Shown piece by piece: positions 26,070 through 34,937 of a stretch of DNA of 64,000 bases (position 1 is the stretch's first letter; each line of letters begins with the position of its first letter). Where the stretch lies: NCBI RefSeq assembly GCF_048751585.1, contig NZ_JAZHOB010000009.1, positions 232,329 to 296,328 on the forward strand. Reading direction: 5' to 3'. Position numbers and translations under genes: made by a program. Under the pieces are notes generated by a model. The model was not told where the DNA came from. It searched no databases and was given only the letters and a program-made list of their open reading frames with translations. Source of the DNA: G025836975 sp048751585 (GTDB lineage: Bacteria; Pseudomonadota; Gammaproteobacteria; Burkholderiales; Burkholderiaceae_B).

Positions 26070-27122
26070 ATGAGTACAGAAATCAGCATTGCCGGACGTA
26101 AAATCGGTCGCGGCCACACCCCTTATATAATTGCAGAGATGTCTGCAAACCATAATGGCGATATACAAACAGCTTTCCGTCTGATCGAAACAGCCAAAGA
26201 AGTGGGTGCCTCTGCAGTCAAGATACAAACGTACCGGCCAGATACGATCACTCTCAAAAGTGATCTGCCGGACTTCCAGATCAAGGGTGGGCTATGGGCC
26301 GGAAAAACACTCTACGAATTATACGAAGAGGCGCATACGCCCTGGGAGTGGCATAAACCACTCTTTGAACATGCTCGTAAAGTAGGCATTACTATTTTTA
26401 GCTCGCCTTTCGACTACACAGCAGTTGATCTCCTTGAAGACTTAGGCGCGCCCGCCTACAAGATAGCCTCATTCGAGGCGGTGGACTTGCCACTCATCAA
26501 ATATGTAGCTAACACCGGTAAGCCCATGATCATCTCGACAGGCATGGCCGATGCCGAGGAAATTCAAGAAGCCATCACCGCAGCTCGCGACGGTGGCTGC
26601 AAGGAGCTCGCAATTCTACACTGCGTGAGCGGTTATCCCGCCCCCCCTTCGGACTACAATCTCTATACGATTCCGGACATGATCCAACGCTTCGGATTGG
26701 TGACAGGTCTCTCTGATCACACGGTGGATAATACGACGGCAATTACCAGCATCGGCCTCGGGACAAGCATCATTGAAAAGCATTTCACCTTAGACCGTAC
26801 AGCAGGCGGCCCGGATGACAGTTTTTCGCTAGAGCCCAAGGAAATGGAAGGGCTTTGCAAGGCTGCAGATACGGCTTGGAGTGCGCTCGGAAATGTAGAT
26901 TATGGCCGGAAGTCGAGTGAGCAAGGAAATGTCCAGTTTCGGCGCTCGCTATATTTTGTGAAAGACCTTGAGGCTGGCGCCGTAATCACGGAAGATTCGG
27001 TTCGTAGCGTAAGGCCGGGGTATGGATTGCCACCCAAGATGCTGGGGTCAATCATTGGCAAACGACTTAAAAAACCTGCAAAATTCGGAACTCCAGTATC
27101 TGATGATGGATTAGTGGATTAA
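26070..27122 (+). CDS. pseI: Pseudaminic acid synthase PseI
   Basis: A 350-residue NeuB-family aldol-type synthase that condenses 6-deoxy-AltdiNAc with phosphoenolpyruvate. The TIM barrel carries IIAEMSANHNGD, SAVKIQTYRPDTITL, FSSPFDYTAVDLLE, YKIASFEA and GLSDHTVDN, with EKHFTLDR near residue 238, and a C-terminal SAF antifreeze-like domain (residues ~290-350; FRRSLYFVKDLEAG). The MSANHNGD wording separates PseI from sialic and legionaminic acid synthases. A C7 run (26641-26647) lies inside the gene. Without an intact pseG or pseH in the window its substrate supply is unclear. Confidence 0.92.
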   Translation: MSTEISIAGRKIGRGHTPYIIAEMSANHNGDIQTAFRLIETAKEVGASAVKIQTYRPDTITLKSDLPDFQIKGGLWAGKTLYELYEEAHTPWEWHKPLFEHARKVGITIFSSPFDYTAVDLLEDLGAPAYKIASFEAVDLPLIKYVANTGKPMIISTGMADAEEIQEAITAARDGGCKELAILHCVSGYPAPPSDYNLYTIPDMIQRFGLVTGLSDHTVDNTTAITSIGLGTSIIEKHFTLDRTAGGPDDSFSLEPKEMEGLCKAADTAWSALGNVDYGRKSSEQGNVQFRRSLYFVKDLEAGAVITEDSVRSVRPGYGLPPKMLGSIIGKRLKKPAKFGTPVSDDGLVD

Positions 27123-27125
27123 CAT

Positions 27126-27932
27126 ATGAGCAAGTTTGCAATAAAAGAAAATATCGATAAATTAATATATGGTACTTATAATTTCGTCAGTGAAATTGCA
27201 TATTCACTAGACAACCGATCAAAAAAAATAATAAAGAAAAACAAAAACTTTAAAGACATTCACGTTGGAAATCGTTGCTTTATAGCTGGAACCGGACCTT
27301 CACTAAATACGCTTACCGACGAAAACCTGAAATCCTTGAACAAAGAAATCCTGTTTGGAGTTAACTCACTTTACAAATCACGGATTGGATCCAAGCTATC
27401 CCCCCAGTATTACACTCTAATAGATAACCTGTATTGGGAACAGTGGGACTGTACCTTCTCCGAGGTTTCAAGCAAGTATTCGCAACGTCCGCCCATATTT
27501 ATTACAGATGTGAGAGCTAAACATCTGCTGGACGGACTTGACGAAAACATACGTGCAATCTACATCCACTCAAAGAAGTATCCAGTAAAAAAGATGAGTG
27601 CGGAATTAGATAAGAATGTATATGCAGCCATGAATGTAGTTGCATATTCGATATTAACTGCCATGTATATGGGTTTTAGCGAAATATATTTACTAGGATG
27701 CGACTATAACGCTTTTTGTACAGCTGGAAAAGGCCACTGTTATGATGATGAGGAAGAAATTTCGGGTTTTAACTACAACCTTGCCTTCTATTTGAAATTT
27801 TACTGGATCACCACTGAGTTTCATTATTTAATTGCCAAACTTGCTAAAGAGAAACAAATTAAAGTGATCAATGTAACTCCTGACAGCTTATTGGATGCTT
27901 ATCCTCGAATGTCGCTGGCAAACGTATTGTGA
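27126..27932 (+). CDS. GT42/Maf-like protein, candidate nonulosonic acid transferase
   Basis: A 268-residue protein with a Rossmann-like start (RCFIAGTGPSLNTLTD, residues 50-65), an FGVNSLY strand, an NVYAAMNVVAYSILTAMYMGFSEIYLLGCDYN core (residues 164-195) and a KVINVTPDSLLDAYP end. This succession resembles CstII-type GT42 sialyltransferases and the related DUF115/Maf flagellin-glycosylation proteins. The gene begins 3 bp after pseI and has a low G+C content, so it was probably acquired with the Pse genes. Transfer of pseudaminic acid to the O-unit is the natural guess. An A8 run (27231-27238) lies near the 5' end. No membrane segment is evident. Confidence 0.55.
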   Translation: MSKFAIKENIDKLIYGTYNFVSEIAYSLDNRSKKIIKKNKNFKDIHVGNRCFIAGTGPSLNTLTDENLKSLNKEILFGVNSLYKSRIGSKLSPQYYTLIDNLYWEQWDCTFSEVSSKYSQRPPIFITDVRAKHLLDGLDENIRAIYIHSKKYPVKKMSAELDKNVYAAMNVVAYSILTAMYMGFSEIYLLGCDYNAFCTAGKGHCYDDEEEISGFNYNLAFYLKFYWITTEFHYLIAKLAKEKQIKVINVTPDSLLDAYPRMSLANVL

Positions 27933-27966
27933 ACTTTCCTAAAAATTGTCTACTTTTTTTGTAGCA

Positions 27967-29127
27967 ATGAAAATTCTTTACGACACCGCCTTTCTTTCGC
28001 TACTACTGCTCGCGTTCGCGATCCAGCAGCCGACGACGATTGCGGCAAGTTACGGATTATGCGGACTCTACGCCCTTATTGGGCTAAGTCGGGTATCGTT
28101 GACTCGCTCACAAGTAATCACATTTTTCGGCATAGTGATTTTTTCATCTCTCACAGTGCTGAATCTGAATCAAGGCGCCGCTTCAGTCTTTTATCTATTT
28201 TCTTTGCCATTGGCAATCATGGCAGCGAGGACTTTTGCTAATAGGCCTCATCAGCATGTGATTTCCTGCCTTCGGTATACATTTTGGCTATTTGTTACGG
28301 CTACCGCGATAGGAATCGCACTCCATTGGGAGGAAGCCGAGCCGCTTGGCGCTATTTTTCCTGGCGTTAGTACTAACGGTCTGCCGTCCTATTTAATAGT
28401 ATTACAGATCGCTTATTCCATCACCTATTATTTAAAGCACAATAGACTGCCTTTATGGCCCACAGTCGCAACGCTTGTCGTTGCAATTTTTGGTCTGGGG
28501 CGTGGCTCCATAATAATTGCCGGACTCATTTTATTCTCCAGCATCTTCTTGAACGCCCTAGTTACCGAATCAAAGAGCGAGCGAAGAATCTTCCTAGCAA
28601 TAGGGTTAGCGGCAAGCCCGGTCGCGATATTCGCCCTGTTCACATACTATACAGAAATTATCGCATATTTCGATCTTGCCATTGAAGGATCAAAATTTTC
28701 TGGTGGCATCATTGACGAGCACAGAGCTCGAATGATGACAGACTATTTACATAAAATAGACGTTTATACATTGATTTTTGGTGCAAATTATAATGGCACA
28801 TCCATCGCCGCTATATACGGCGGCAATCCGCATAATTCCTTTATAAGATTGCATTCGTTTTATGGTCTTGCAGGCTTCATGCTAGTTTTCTTGTCATTAG
28901 TATTGATAGTGGCTTCAACCAAACGCTTGAAACATAAAACCATCACATTGCTTTTTATTATATTTTCTTTACTAAGAGCAGTGACGGAGCCGATTTTCTT
29001 CCCTAGCCCTTTGGACTTTTTCTATATTCTGTACTTAGTTGTTTTCTTCAATTTTGCGGAACGACGTGATCAGCCGCATTTTCAAAACAAACGATATGCT
29101 TCAGTACCTCATCGCGAAGCTAATTAA
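27967..29127 (+). CDS. wzy: O-antigen polymerase, Wzy-like
   Basis: A 386-residue membrane protein with about ten to eleven hydrophobic helices and a large hydrophilic loop between residues 225 and 300 that includes DEHRARMMTDYLHKIDVYTLIFGAN and GGNPHNSFIRLHSFYG. The NPHNSFI-type motif after a loop is typical of Wzy and O-antigen ligase-like proteins, and the position next to the Wzx and sugar genes favours Wzy. It would join O-units in the periplasm under the control of the Wzz proteins. ATG at 27967 is used; a TTG at 27946 is possible and neither has a good ribosome site. The 3' end overlaps the acetyltransferase gene by 32 bp. Confidence 0.8.
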   Translation: MKILYDTAFLSLLLLAFAIQQPTTIAASYGLCGLYALIGLSRVSLTRSQVITFFGIVIFSSLTVLNLNQGAASVFYLFSLPLAIMAARTFANRPHQHVISCLRYTFWLFVTATAIGIALHWEEAEPLGAIFPGVSTNGLPSYLIVLQIAYSITYYLKHNRLPLWPTVATLVVAIFGLGRGSIIIAGLILFSSIFLNALVTESKSERRIFLAIGLAASPVAIFALFTYYTEIIAYFDLAIEGSKFSGGIIDEHRARMMTDYLHKIDVYTLIFGANYNGTSIAAIYGGNPHNSFIRLHSFYGLAGFMLVFLSLVLIVASTKRLKHKTITLLFIIFSLLRAVTEPIFFPSPLDFFYILYLVVFFNFAERRDQPHFQNKRYASVPHREAN

Positions 29128-29719
29128 GAAGGCTCGCTTATCCTCGATTCGAAACTCTGAAATTCATCGGACGGCCAAGGTTGAATCAGGAACATCTTTT
29201 GTTGCCTCGTCCATGGGTAAGCATAGTTTTTGTGGATACGATTGCGATATTTATCAAGCCTCGATAGGACATTTCACCTCAATTGCGAGTGGAGTGATAA
29301 TTGGGGGCGCTCGGCATCCGATGGAGTGGGTAAGCATGTCACCCGCATTTTATTCGGGCCGCGATAGCATCAAAGCAAAATTTTCGGAACATTTATTGAC
29401 CCCCCCCCCTAAAACTATTATTGGGCATGATGTTTGGATAGGTAGGTCTGCGATCATACTGGCCGGCGCCAATGTAGGGAATGGCGCAGTCGTCGGTGCG
29501 GGCGCAGTAGTAACCAAGGATGTGCCCTCGTATGCGATTGTGGCAGGCAATCCAGCTAGATTAATTCGCTATAGATTTAATTCAGATATCGCACAAGCGC
29601 TGAACACTATAGAGTGGTGGAATTATCCTGAGGCAGAGCTAAGGAAATTATCGAAATACATAAAAGAGCCTGACAAATTTATTGCCGCTGTCCTAGAGCA
29701 TAGTAAGAGCAAAGCTTGA
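29096..29719 (+). CDS. Left-handed beta-helix O-acetyltransferase (CatB/WbbJ type), in-frame C10 tract
   Basis: A 207-residue hexapeptide-repeat acetyltransferase. Repeats start at residue ~20 (IHRTAKVESGTSF). The xenobiotic-acetyltransferase-type region follows (GGARHPMEWVSMSPAF, with a loop around residue 80), then IIGHDVWIGRSAIILAGANVGNGAVVGAGAVVTKDV and AGNPARLIRYRF at the C-terminus. It probably O-acetylates a sugar of the O-unit. The ATG at 29096 lies inside wzy. Ten cytosines (29400-29409) encode part of LTPPPK around residue 102, upstream of the main beta-helix. A one-base change in length would cut off the C-terminal half, so expression may be phase-variable. As sequenced the frame is open. 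Confidence 0.85.
   Translation: MLQYLIAKLIKKARLSSIRNSEIHRTAKVESGTSFVASSMGKHSFCGYDCDIYQASIGHFTSIASGVIIGGARHPMEWVSMSPAFYSGRDSIKAKFSEHLLTPPPKTIIGHDVWIGRSAIILAGANVGNGAVVGAGAVVTKDVPSYAIVAGNPARLIRYRFNSDIAQALNTIEWWNYPEAELRKLSKYIKEPDKFIAAVLEHSKSKA
29400..29409 (+). repeat. C10 homopolymer inside the acetyltransferase gene
   Basis: Ten consecutive cytosines within the coding frame (A-CC CCC CCC CC-T). The tract is the longest C run I see in the window. It lies about half-way through the gene, so loss or gain of one base would shift the frame. Tracts of this length are known slipped-strand hot spots in surface-polysaccharide genes of other bacteria. Confidence 0.85.
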
Positions 29720-29825
29720 TAGTTCAACAGCGACATTCATTGCAGTCATGACAATATACGTTCTTATTGCGCAAATCCCATCGACGGGCGAAGAATAATA
29801 ACTGATTTTCGCATAGATTTATATG

Positions 29826-30416
29826 TCAAATGCTTGCGTGAGCAACACCATTATAGAATGGATGACATTTCTTTAATCTGTCGATAATCTTCATCAAAGC
29901 CCCGGCCTCGATGCCCAAAAAAGTTTTATTAAACGATTCAAGCGAGGCCTTCTCTTTGTCTAAAACATTATCATCATAATTAGCTACAGCACCCACGACA
30001 TCGATCATGTAGTTTTTACCATAAACAAAATCGAATATGGCTTTTGTACGAGCCACATGATATGAACTAGTGACAACGCAGATATTACGAAACTGTTTTT
30101 GCGAGATTATATTGGCCCTTGTGAAAACAGCATCGCCCACGGTATCCCTGGAATTGACTTCGGTAATAATTTTTTCCGCACTAACAGAATGCTTATTGAT
30201 CAGAAAGTCTTTAAACGCGTCAGCTATTTTAATTTTCGAATCCTGTCTATAAGCCCAACCGCAGGTAATAATGTAGGGCACGTGCAGATCGCGAGCGATC
30301 TCCGCCGCTAAATCTGCTCTGGCGACCGACTCTTCGTTCAGAATGCCATTGGCATCCATCTCGTTCGCAAGCACAATCAGAGCGTCGTAAGAGATAGAAG
30401 CATCTAAATTAGTCAT
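29826..30416 (-). CDS. YdcF/SanA-like DUF218 protein (soluble form)
   Basis: A 196-residue DUF218 protein: DALIVLANEMDANGILNEESVARADLAAEIARDL, then YIITCGWA, SRDTVGDAVFTRANI and ICVVTSSYHVARTKAIFDFVYG, the last being the family's active-site-like strand. Family members such as ElyC and SanA are envelope proteins of poorly known biochemistry, and some have nucleotide- or sugar-linked roles. This one lacks an N-terminal membrane segment. It is the only minus-strand gene within the right arm and is flanked by short AT-rich gaps, so it may be an independent insertion with its own promoter. The second DUF218 gene of the locus is at 44652-45407. Confidence 0.75.
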   Translation of the reverse strand: MTNLDASISYDALIVLANEMDANGILNEESVARADLAAEIARDLHVPYIITCGWAYRQDSKIKIADAFKDFLINKHSVSAEKIITEVNSRDTVGDAVFTRANIISQKQFRNICVVTSSYHVARTKAIFDFVYGKNYMIDVVGAVANYDDNVLDKEKASLESFNKTFLGIEAGALMKIIDRLKKCHPFYNGVAHASI

Positions 30417-30496
30417 AGTATTTTGATTTGGTCAAATTCTACGCATTATACAATGGCGTGAACTTCGCGACACCTATATAAACAAAGTGAGATCTC

Positions 30497-31117
30497 ATGG
30501 ATACGGAAGTAAAAGTTATCAGGAGCCTGGATAATCCACGTAAAAAGGTTCTATTCCTGGGCTATACACCAGGACAAACTACGTTAATCGATACACTTAT
30601 CAGTTCCAACTGTGAGGTCTGGCATACTCAGAAAAAAATCGAGTCAACTCAGGGATACGACTTTGTGGTTAGCTATGGCTATCGGTATATCTTAAAAAAA
30701 TCAATCATTGAAAGCTCCAATGCTCCAATAATTAATTTGCACATTTCCTATCTGCCCTGGAACCGAGGTGCTCATCCGAATTTTTGGTCTTTTTTCGACT
30801 GCACACCAAGCGGCGTATCGATTCACCTGATTGATGAAGGAGTAGACACCGGCCCAATACTCTATCAACGCTATGTAAACTTTACTAAAGAACAAACCAC
30901 ATTCTCGCAAACATATAAAAAACTTCATATAGAGATTGAGGCACTTTTCAAAGAATGCATAGAAGAAATTATAGAAGGAACTTACACCACTACTCCTCAA
31001 AGGAGGAAGGGTACGTATCACACCGTCGGCGATCTACCTAAAGAGTTCTCTGGTTGGGACGCCAACATTCAAGCAGAAATTTGTAGACTTGATTCCTTGA
31101 TTTTTAAAAGCAAGTAG
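30497..31117 (+). CDS. Formyltransferase-family protein, probable sugar N-formyltransferase
   Basis: A 206-residue protein with the methionyl-tRNA/GART formyltransferase core. KVLFLGYTPGQ is the N-terminal strand, VVSYGYRYIL the binding strand, and INLHISYLPWNRGAHP carries the catalytic Asn80 and His82. SIHLIDEGVDTGPIL supplies Asp117. It is much shorter than Fmt and has no anticodon-type C-terminal domain. It would use 10-formyl-tetrahydrofolate to formylate an amino sugar. Possible substrates encoded here are dTDP-Fuc4N (RmlA, RmlB, WecE) and a Pse intermediate whose acetyltransferase PseH is not seen. Neither can be chosen from sequence alone. Confidence 0.8.
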   Translation: MDTEVKVIRSLDNPRKKVLFLGYTPGQTTLIDTLISSNCEVWHTQKKIESTQGYDFVVSYGYRYILKKSIIESSNAPIINLHISYLPWNRGAHPNFWSFFDCTPSGVSIHLIDEGVDTGPILYQRYVNFTKEQTTFSQTYKKLHIEIEALFKECIEEIIEGTYTTTPQRRKGTYHTVGDLPKEFSGWDANIQAEICRLDSLIFKSK

Positions 31118-31283
31118 GATAAAAAATCACCGTCTATTCGACATATCAGTTTTCCGGTACAGACATCTATCTTTTACATTACTTCAGTAATGTACTTTGG
31201 AGGTACAATTCACAGTCATCATTGAAGCAATTCGACACACTAGGCAAATTAACGATAACAATCATCACATAAGACCATAGATA

Positions 31284-33155
31284 ATGAAATACTGGATTGG
31301 GGGCGAACTCGTCGATTCGCTGTCTCTTGATAATAAGCGCCTGAATTACATATTTGCATTACTAATATCTTCTACCATATGGGTGTTGATAGGCGGAAAT
31401 ATTATTGTGCGTACTGAAACAGTATTTATAGCCTCTGTATGTGTCGGCGCAGCCAGCATTGGGGTAATACTTTTACTCTACGCAATATCACACTACACCA
31501 AGAACTTAGTGTGGGGGATAATTCTTACGTCAGCAGCACTATGGGCGGGCGTATATAGCGGACAGCTCGGCGCATATGCGGTGTATTTTCTGATTGGCAT
31601 TGCTGGATTTTATAGCGCAAGGCATTTGCGATGGCAAGCGAATGAGTGGATAAATATCGTTGTCGCTGGCTTAATTGCTGCACTCACTGTGCTACTCATC
31701 CAGCACGCATACACTTCTTTTGACATAGCCACAAAACTTCTACGGGGAGAGGTACACCAAGATACTCTCTTCCATGCAAGCATCGCCGCAATGATTAAAA
31801 ATTACGGCGTTACATCTACCGGCTTAAATGGGCTAGTGCCTATTTCATATCATGTACTTTCACATGTATTCTTCGCAGCTCTCAGCCTTCTTTCAGGCGT
31901 CTCGGTACTCGAAGTTTATGGCATAGCTACATGGGTATTGTTTGCTCCTCTTCTTGTCTTTTCAATCGTTGGCACCATTGCCATTCTCGATAAAAACGCG
32001 ACACTCGATGTTTCAAGATTGTGGGTGATCGCTTGCCTTTCGCTTATAGCATTGCCTTATCTATTCTCGGGCTGGTTGCTATGGATCTCGTACTTTATTT
32101 CTGAGTCGTATATGGTTTCGCTTGGAATATTTGTGCTATCACTCCCCCTATTGCTCAAAAGCAAGCTGTCCAAGCTAGATTTGCTGTTGGTCCTTCTAAC
32201 CACCACATTGATTACATACGCCAAAGGTTCCGTCGGAGCAATATATTTCGGGCTATGGCTGACACGGCTACTGTTTATCAATGACCAAGCGAAATTATGG
32301 GGTTTACTGTGCCTTATCGCTAGCGGTATTGGTGTTTATATTATGGCAAATGAGTCCGCAAACAGTGCTATCGGCTCTTTTATAAGAATAAATTGGTTCC
32401 ATTTTATTGCCCATTATTCAAGCTATGGAGCTTGCATCGCGAGTTCTTGTAACCCTTTTGCCGAAAATGCATCAATCCCTGTCTATCTAGATTTTACGGT
32501 ATTAATTCTAGGTTTCTTTCTCCTGCATTTTGCTCCTAGCTTCCTTCTGATTATCTTGTCTTTTATAGAAAGCGGCTTCAAAGCCACGATAAAATCGCCG
32601 ATTATGATCTATATCGGGGCTTCCACCCTGGCGGGAATAATTATCACCTCCTCCTTAGAAATTCCGGGAGGAAGCGCTTACTACTTCTCAAACGTTGCCA
32701 TGTTTGTCGCGCTACCAACTTTCATAGCTCTTGCCGCATATGGCTCCCAACTTTTTATAGATCGAAAATTTTTATACTGCTTCGTCTTTATATGCATTTT
32801 TTCCATCAAGTATCCCACGCTGATCAAAGAAGCCTGGCTCACACGTGCTCAGCCTCCAGGGAATCAGTTGGTCGACGCCCTAACAGACATGCGTAAAACC
32901 GCGAGTAAGCATCACGTTTATCTTTTAGATAAAGAGATGAGTGCGAGTATAAAATATCCAATCACAAGCTGCGCCGCGCAACCTTTTATTTATTCTGCTC
33001 TGTCCGAGCGACCTTGGAGCGGGGTAATTGATGATAAAAGCAAGTGCGACTATATATATTATGGATATTCCGCATATAGAATCCCGGCAAATAAGCAAGA
33101 AAAAATGCCACCTCCCATATTGCAAGGAATGTCGTTAGTCATAGGACAATTTTGA
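31284..33155 (+). CDS. Large polytopic membrane protein, GT-C-like, function unknown
   Basis: A 623-residue protein with at least twelve hydrophobic helices between residues 20 and 500 and a C-terminal soluble tail of about 120 residues with Cys residues (TSCAAQPF, KSKCDY). A hydrophilic loop near residue 150-165 has GEVHQDTLFHASIAAMI, resembling acid-plus-His loops of membrane glycosyltransferases. I do not recognise a named family. It could be a GT-C transferase using lipid-linked sugar, or a second polymerase. The gene stands alone, with 166 bp of AT-rich sequence before it and 136 bp after it, and no visible terminators. Confidence 0.6.
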   Translation: MKYWIGGELVDSLSLDNKRLNYIFALLISSTIWVLIGGNIIVRTETVFIASVCVGAASIGVILLLYAISHYTKNLVWGIILTSAALWAGVYSGQLGAYAVYFLIGIAGFYSARHLRWQANEWINIVVAGLIAALTVLLIQHAYTSFDIATKLLRGEVHQDTLFHASIAAMIKNYGVTSTGLNGLVPISYHVLSHVFFAALSLLSGVSVLEVYGIATWVLFAPLLVFSIVGTIAILDKNATLDVSRLWVIACLSLIALPYLFSGWLLWISYFISESYMVSLGIFVLSLPLLLKSKLSKLDLLLVLLTTTLITYAKGSVGAIYFGLWLTRLLFINDQAKLWGLLCLIASGIGVYIMANESANSAIGSFIRINWFHFIAHYSSYGACIASSCNPFAENASIPVYLDFTVLILGFFLLHFAPSFLLIILSFIESGFKATIKSPIMIYIGASTLAGIIITSSLEIPGGSAYYFSNVAMFVALPTFIALAAYGSQLFIDRKFLYCFVFICIFSIKYPTLIKEAWLTRAQPPGNQLVDALTDMRKTASKHHVYLLDKEMSASIKYPITSCAAQPFIYSALSERPWSGVIDDKSKCDYIYYGYSAYRIPANKQEKMPPPILQGMSLVIGQF

Positions 33156-33291
33156 ATCACAGCCATACGGTGATGTGCTTCTTGTTGGGACGAAGATCAA
33201 TATGCCCGCGCTGTACCAGCACTAATGATTAAGCGGAGTTATAGATTCTCTTACTCTTAACCAATTATTTTTAATTAATACAACAATACTT

Positions 33292-33987
33292 ATGAAGCGT
33301 GTCGCGATTCTTCAATCAAATTACATCCCTTGGAAAGGCTATTTCGACATGATAGCAACTGTCGATGAGCTCATACTATTTGATGACATGCAGTACACTC
33401 GGCGAGACTGGAGAAACCGCAATCAAATCAAAACACCGCAAGGCCTACAATGGTTGACTGTCCCTGTGGTGGTTAAAGGAAAATATCACCAACGCATCCG
33501 TGACACAGAGATTGATGGCATAACCTGGCCATCAATGCATTGGAAGGCCTTGGTGCAGAACTATAGTCGCGCACCCCACTTCAGGGAAATCGCCGAATGG
33601 CTTGAGCCCCTATATCTGCAGCAAGCATATAGCCATCTTTCAAGGCTAAATTCTACGTTCATCCATGCAATTTGCAACTACCTTCATATAAAGACGACCA
33701 TCACAAACTCATGGGATTACGATCTCATTGAAGGGAAGTCCGATCGGCTAGCTGATCTTTGTCAACAAGCGGGCGGATCTGAGTATGTGTCTGGCCCCGC
33801 CGCTAAGGATTATATTGATGAGCAGGTATTCGTAGATCGAGGCCTCCGTCTGTCTTGGTTCAATTATGATGGTTACCCAGACTACCCTCAACTTTGGGGA
33901 GCGTTTGTACATAATGTATCTATTCTTGACTTATTGTTCAATTGCGGCAAAGATGCGAATCTTTACATGAGGCATATAAGAGTATGA
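33292..33987 (+). CDS. WbqC-like family protein
   Basis: A 231-residue protein of the WbqC-like family, which is often found in O-antigen loci. It begins VAILQSNYIPWKGYFDMIATVDELILFDDMQYTRRDWRNRNQIK, with the highly conserved Q-x-x-Y-x-P-W-x-G-Y-F-D pattern, and continues LTVPV. No confirmed enzymatic activity is known to me; a role in sugar modification, perhaps acyl transfer, has been assumed from context. It opens a tight operon: its TGA overlaps the next ATG (ATGA at 33984). The ATG at 33292 has no evident Shine-Dalgarno. Confidence 0.85.
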   Translation: MKRVAILQSNYIPWKGYFDMIATVDELILFDDMQYTRRDWRNRNQIKTPQGLQWLTVPVVVKGKYHQRIRDTEIDGITWPSMHWKALVQNYSRAPHFREIAEWLEPLYLQQAYSHLSRLNSTFIHAICNYLHIKTTITNSWDYDLIEGKSDRLADLCQQAGGSEYVSGPAAKDYIDEQVFVDRGLRLSWFNYDGYPDYPQLWGAFVHNVSILDLLFNCGKDANLYMRHIRV

Positions 33988-34937
33988 AGCTCTCGATAGT
34001 AACCACTCTATATCGATCATCCGCTGATTTATTCGAATTCTATACACGGGCTACCGCCGTCGCCAATCAATTTGCAAAGGATGACTATGAGCTCATTTTG
34101 GTGAATGATGGATCACCAGACAACAGTCTTGATATAGCTATACAGCTCGCTAAAAGCGACGACCACATTATCATTATCGACCTATCGCGTAACTTCGGCC
34201 ACCATAAAGCCATGATGACAGGTCTAGCCCACGCAATGGGGGACTTCATATTTCTAATCGATAGCGATCTTGAAGAAAGTCCGGAGTGGCTATTAAATTT
34301 CTCTGCCGAATTGTTTAAAACGAACTGCGATGTAATATACGGCGTCCAAGAAGAACGCAAAGGGGGCGTTTTTGAACGTCTTAGTGGGAGATGGTTTTAC
34401 CGACTGTTTAAATTACTTTCTGGTGTAACACTACCGGAAAACGTAATTACAGCACGCTTAATGACCCGGCGTTATGTGAATGCATTAATAATGCACCAGG
34501 AGCGGGAAGTTGTTATTGCAGGCTTATGGGTGATCACTGGGTTCGAGCAAAAAGCACAATCAGTATCCAAGCGCAACGTGAGCAAGACCACATATACATT
34601 AAGAAAAAAAATCTCGGTACTTGTAAATGCCATCACCTCTTTTAGCAATACCCCTTTAATTGCTATTTTTCATATTGGCTCTGCAATCCTTTTTTTGTCA
34701 GCCACCTACATTTTGTATCTGCTTATCAATTGGGCACTTTTCTCGAAGCCTGCAGATGGCTGGACCTCGGTTATGGCTTCTATCTGGTTTTTGGGAGGCC
34801 TAATAAGCTCTTTTATTGGAGTGATTGGTATATATCTGTCGAAAATTTTCTCTGAAACAAAGAACCGACCTTACACCATAGTTAGGGAAATACACAACAA
34901 TCGTATAACAAAAATCCATCGGGACACTCCACTATGA
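33984..34937 (+). CDS. GT2 undecaprenyl-phosphate glycosyltransferase (ArnC/GtrB/DPM1-like)
   Basis: A 317-residue GT-A enzyme with two C-terminal membrane helices. The N-terminal half has LSIVTTLYRSS, LILVNDGSPDNSLDIA, IDLSRNFGHHKAMMTGL and FLIDSDLEESPEWL (DxD-type metal site). After residue 220 come two TM segments and the C-terminal SETKNRPYTIVRE motif characteristic of ArnC/GtrB enzymes. Such proteins load a single sugar onto undecaprenyl phosphate on the cytoplasmic side. Start overlaps wbqC by 4 bp, and the end overlaps the dioxygenase gene by 4 bp. It would supply the lipid-linked donor for the ArnE-like transporter and GT-C protein at the end of the module. Confidence 0.88.
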   Translation: MKLSIVTTLYRSSADLFEFYTRATAVANQFAKDDYELILVNDGSPDNSLDIAIQLAKSDDHIIIIDLSRNFGHHKAMMTGLAHAMGDFIFLIDSDLEESPEWLLNFSAELFKTNCDVIYGVQEERKGGVFERLSGRWFYRLFKLLSGVTLPENVITARLMTRRYVNALIMHQEREVVIAGLWVITGFEQKAQSVSKRNVSKTTYTLRKKISVLVNAITSFSNTPLIAIFHIGSAILFLSATYILYLLINWALFSKPADGWTSVMASIWFLGGLISSFIGVIGIYLSKIFSETKNRPYTIVREIHNNRITKIHRDTPL

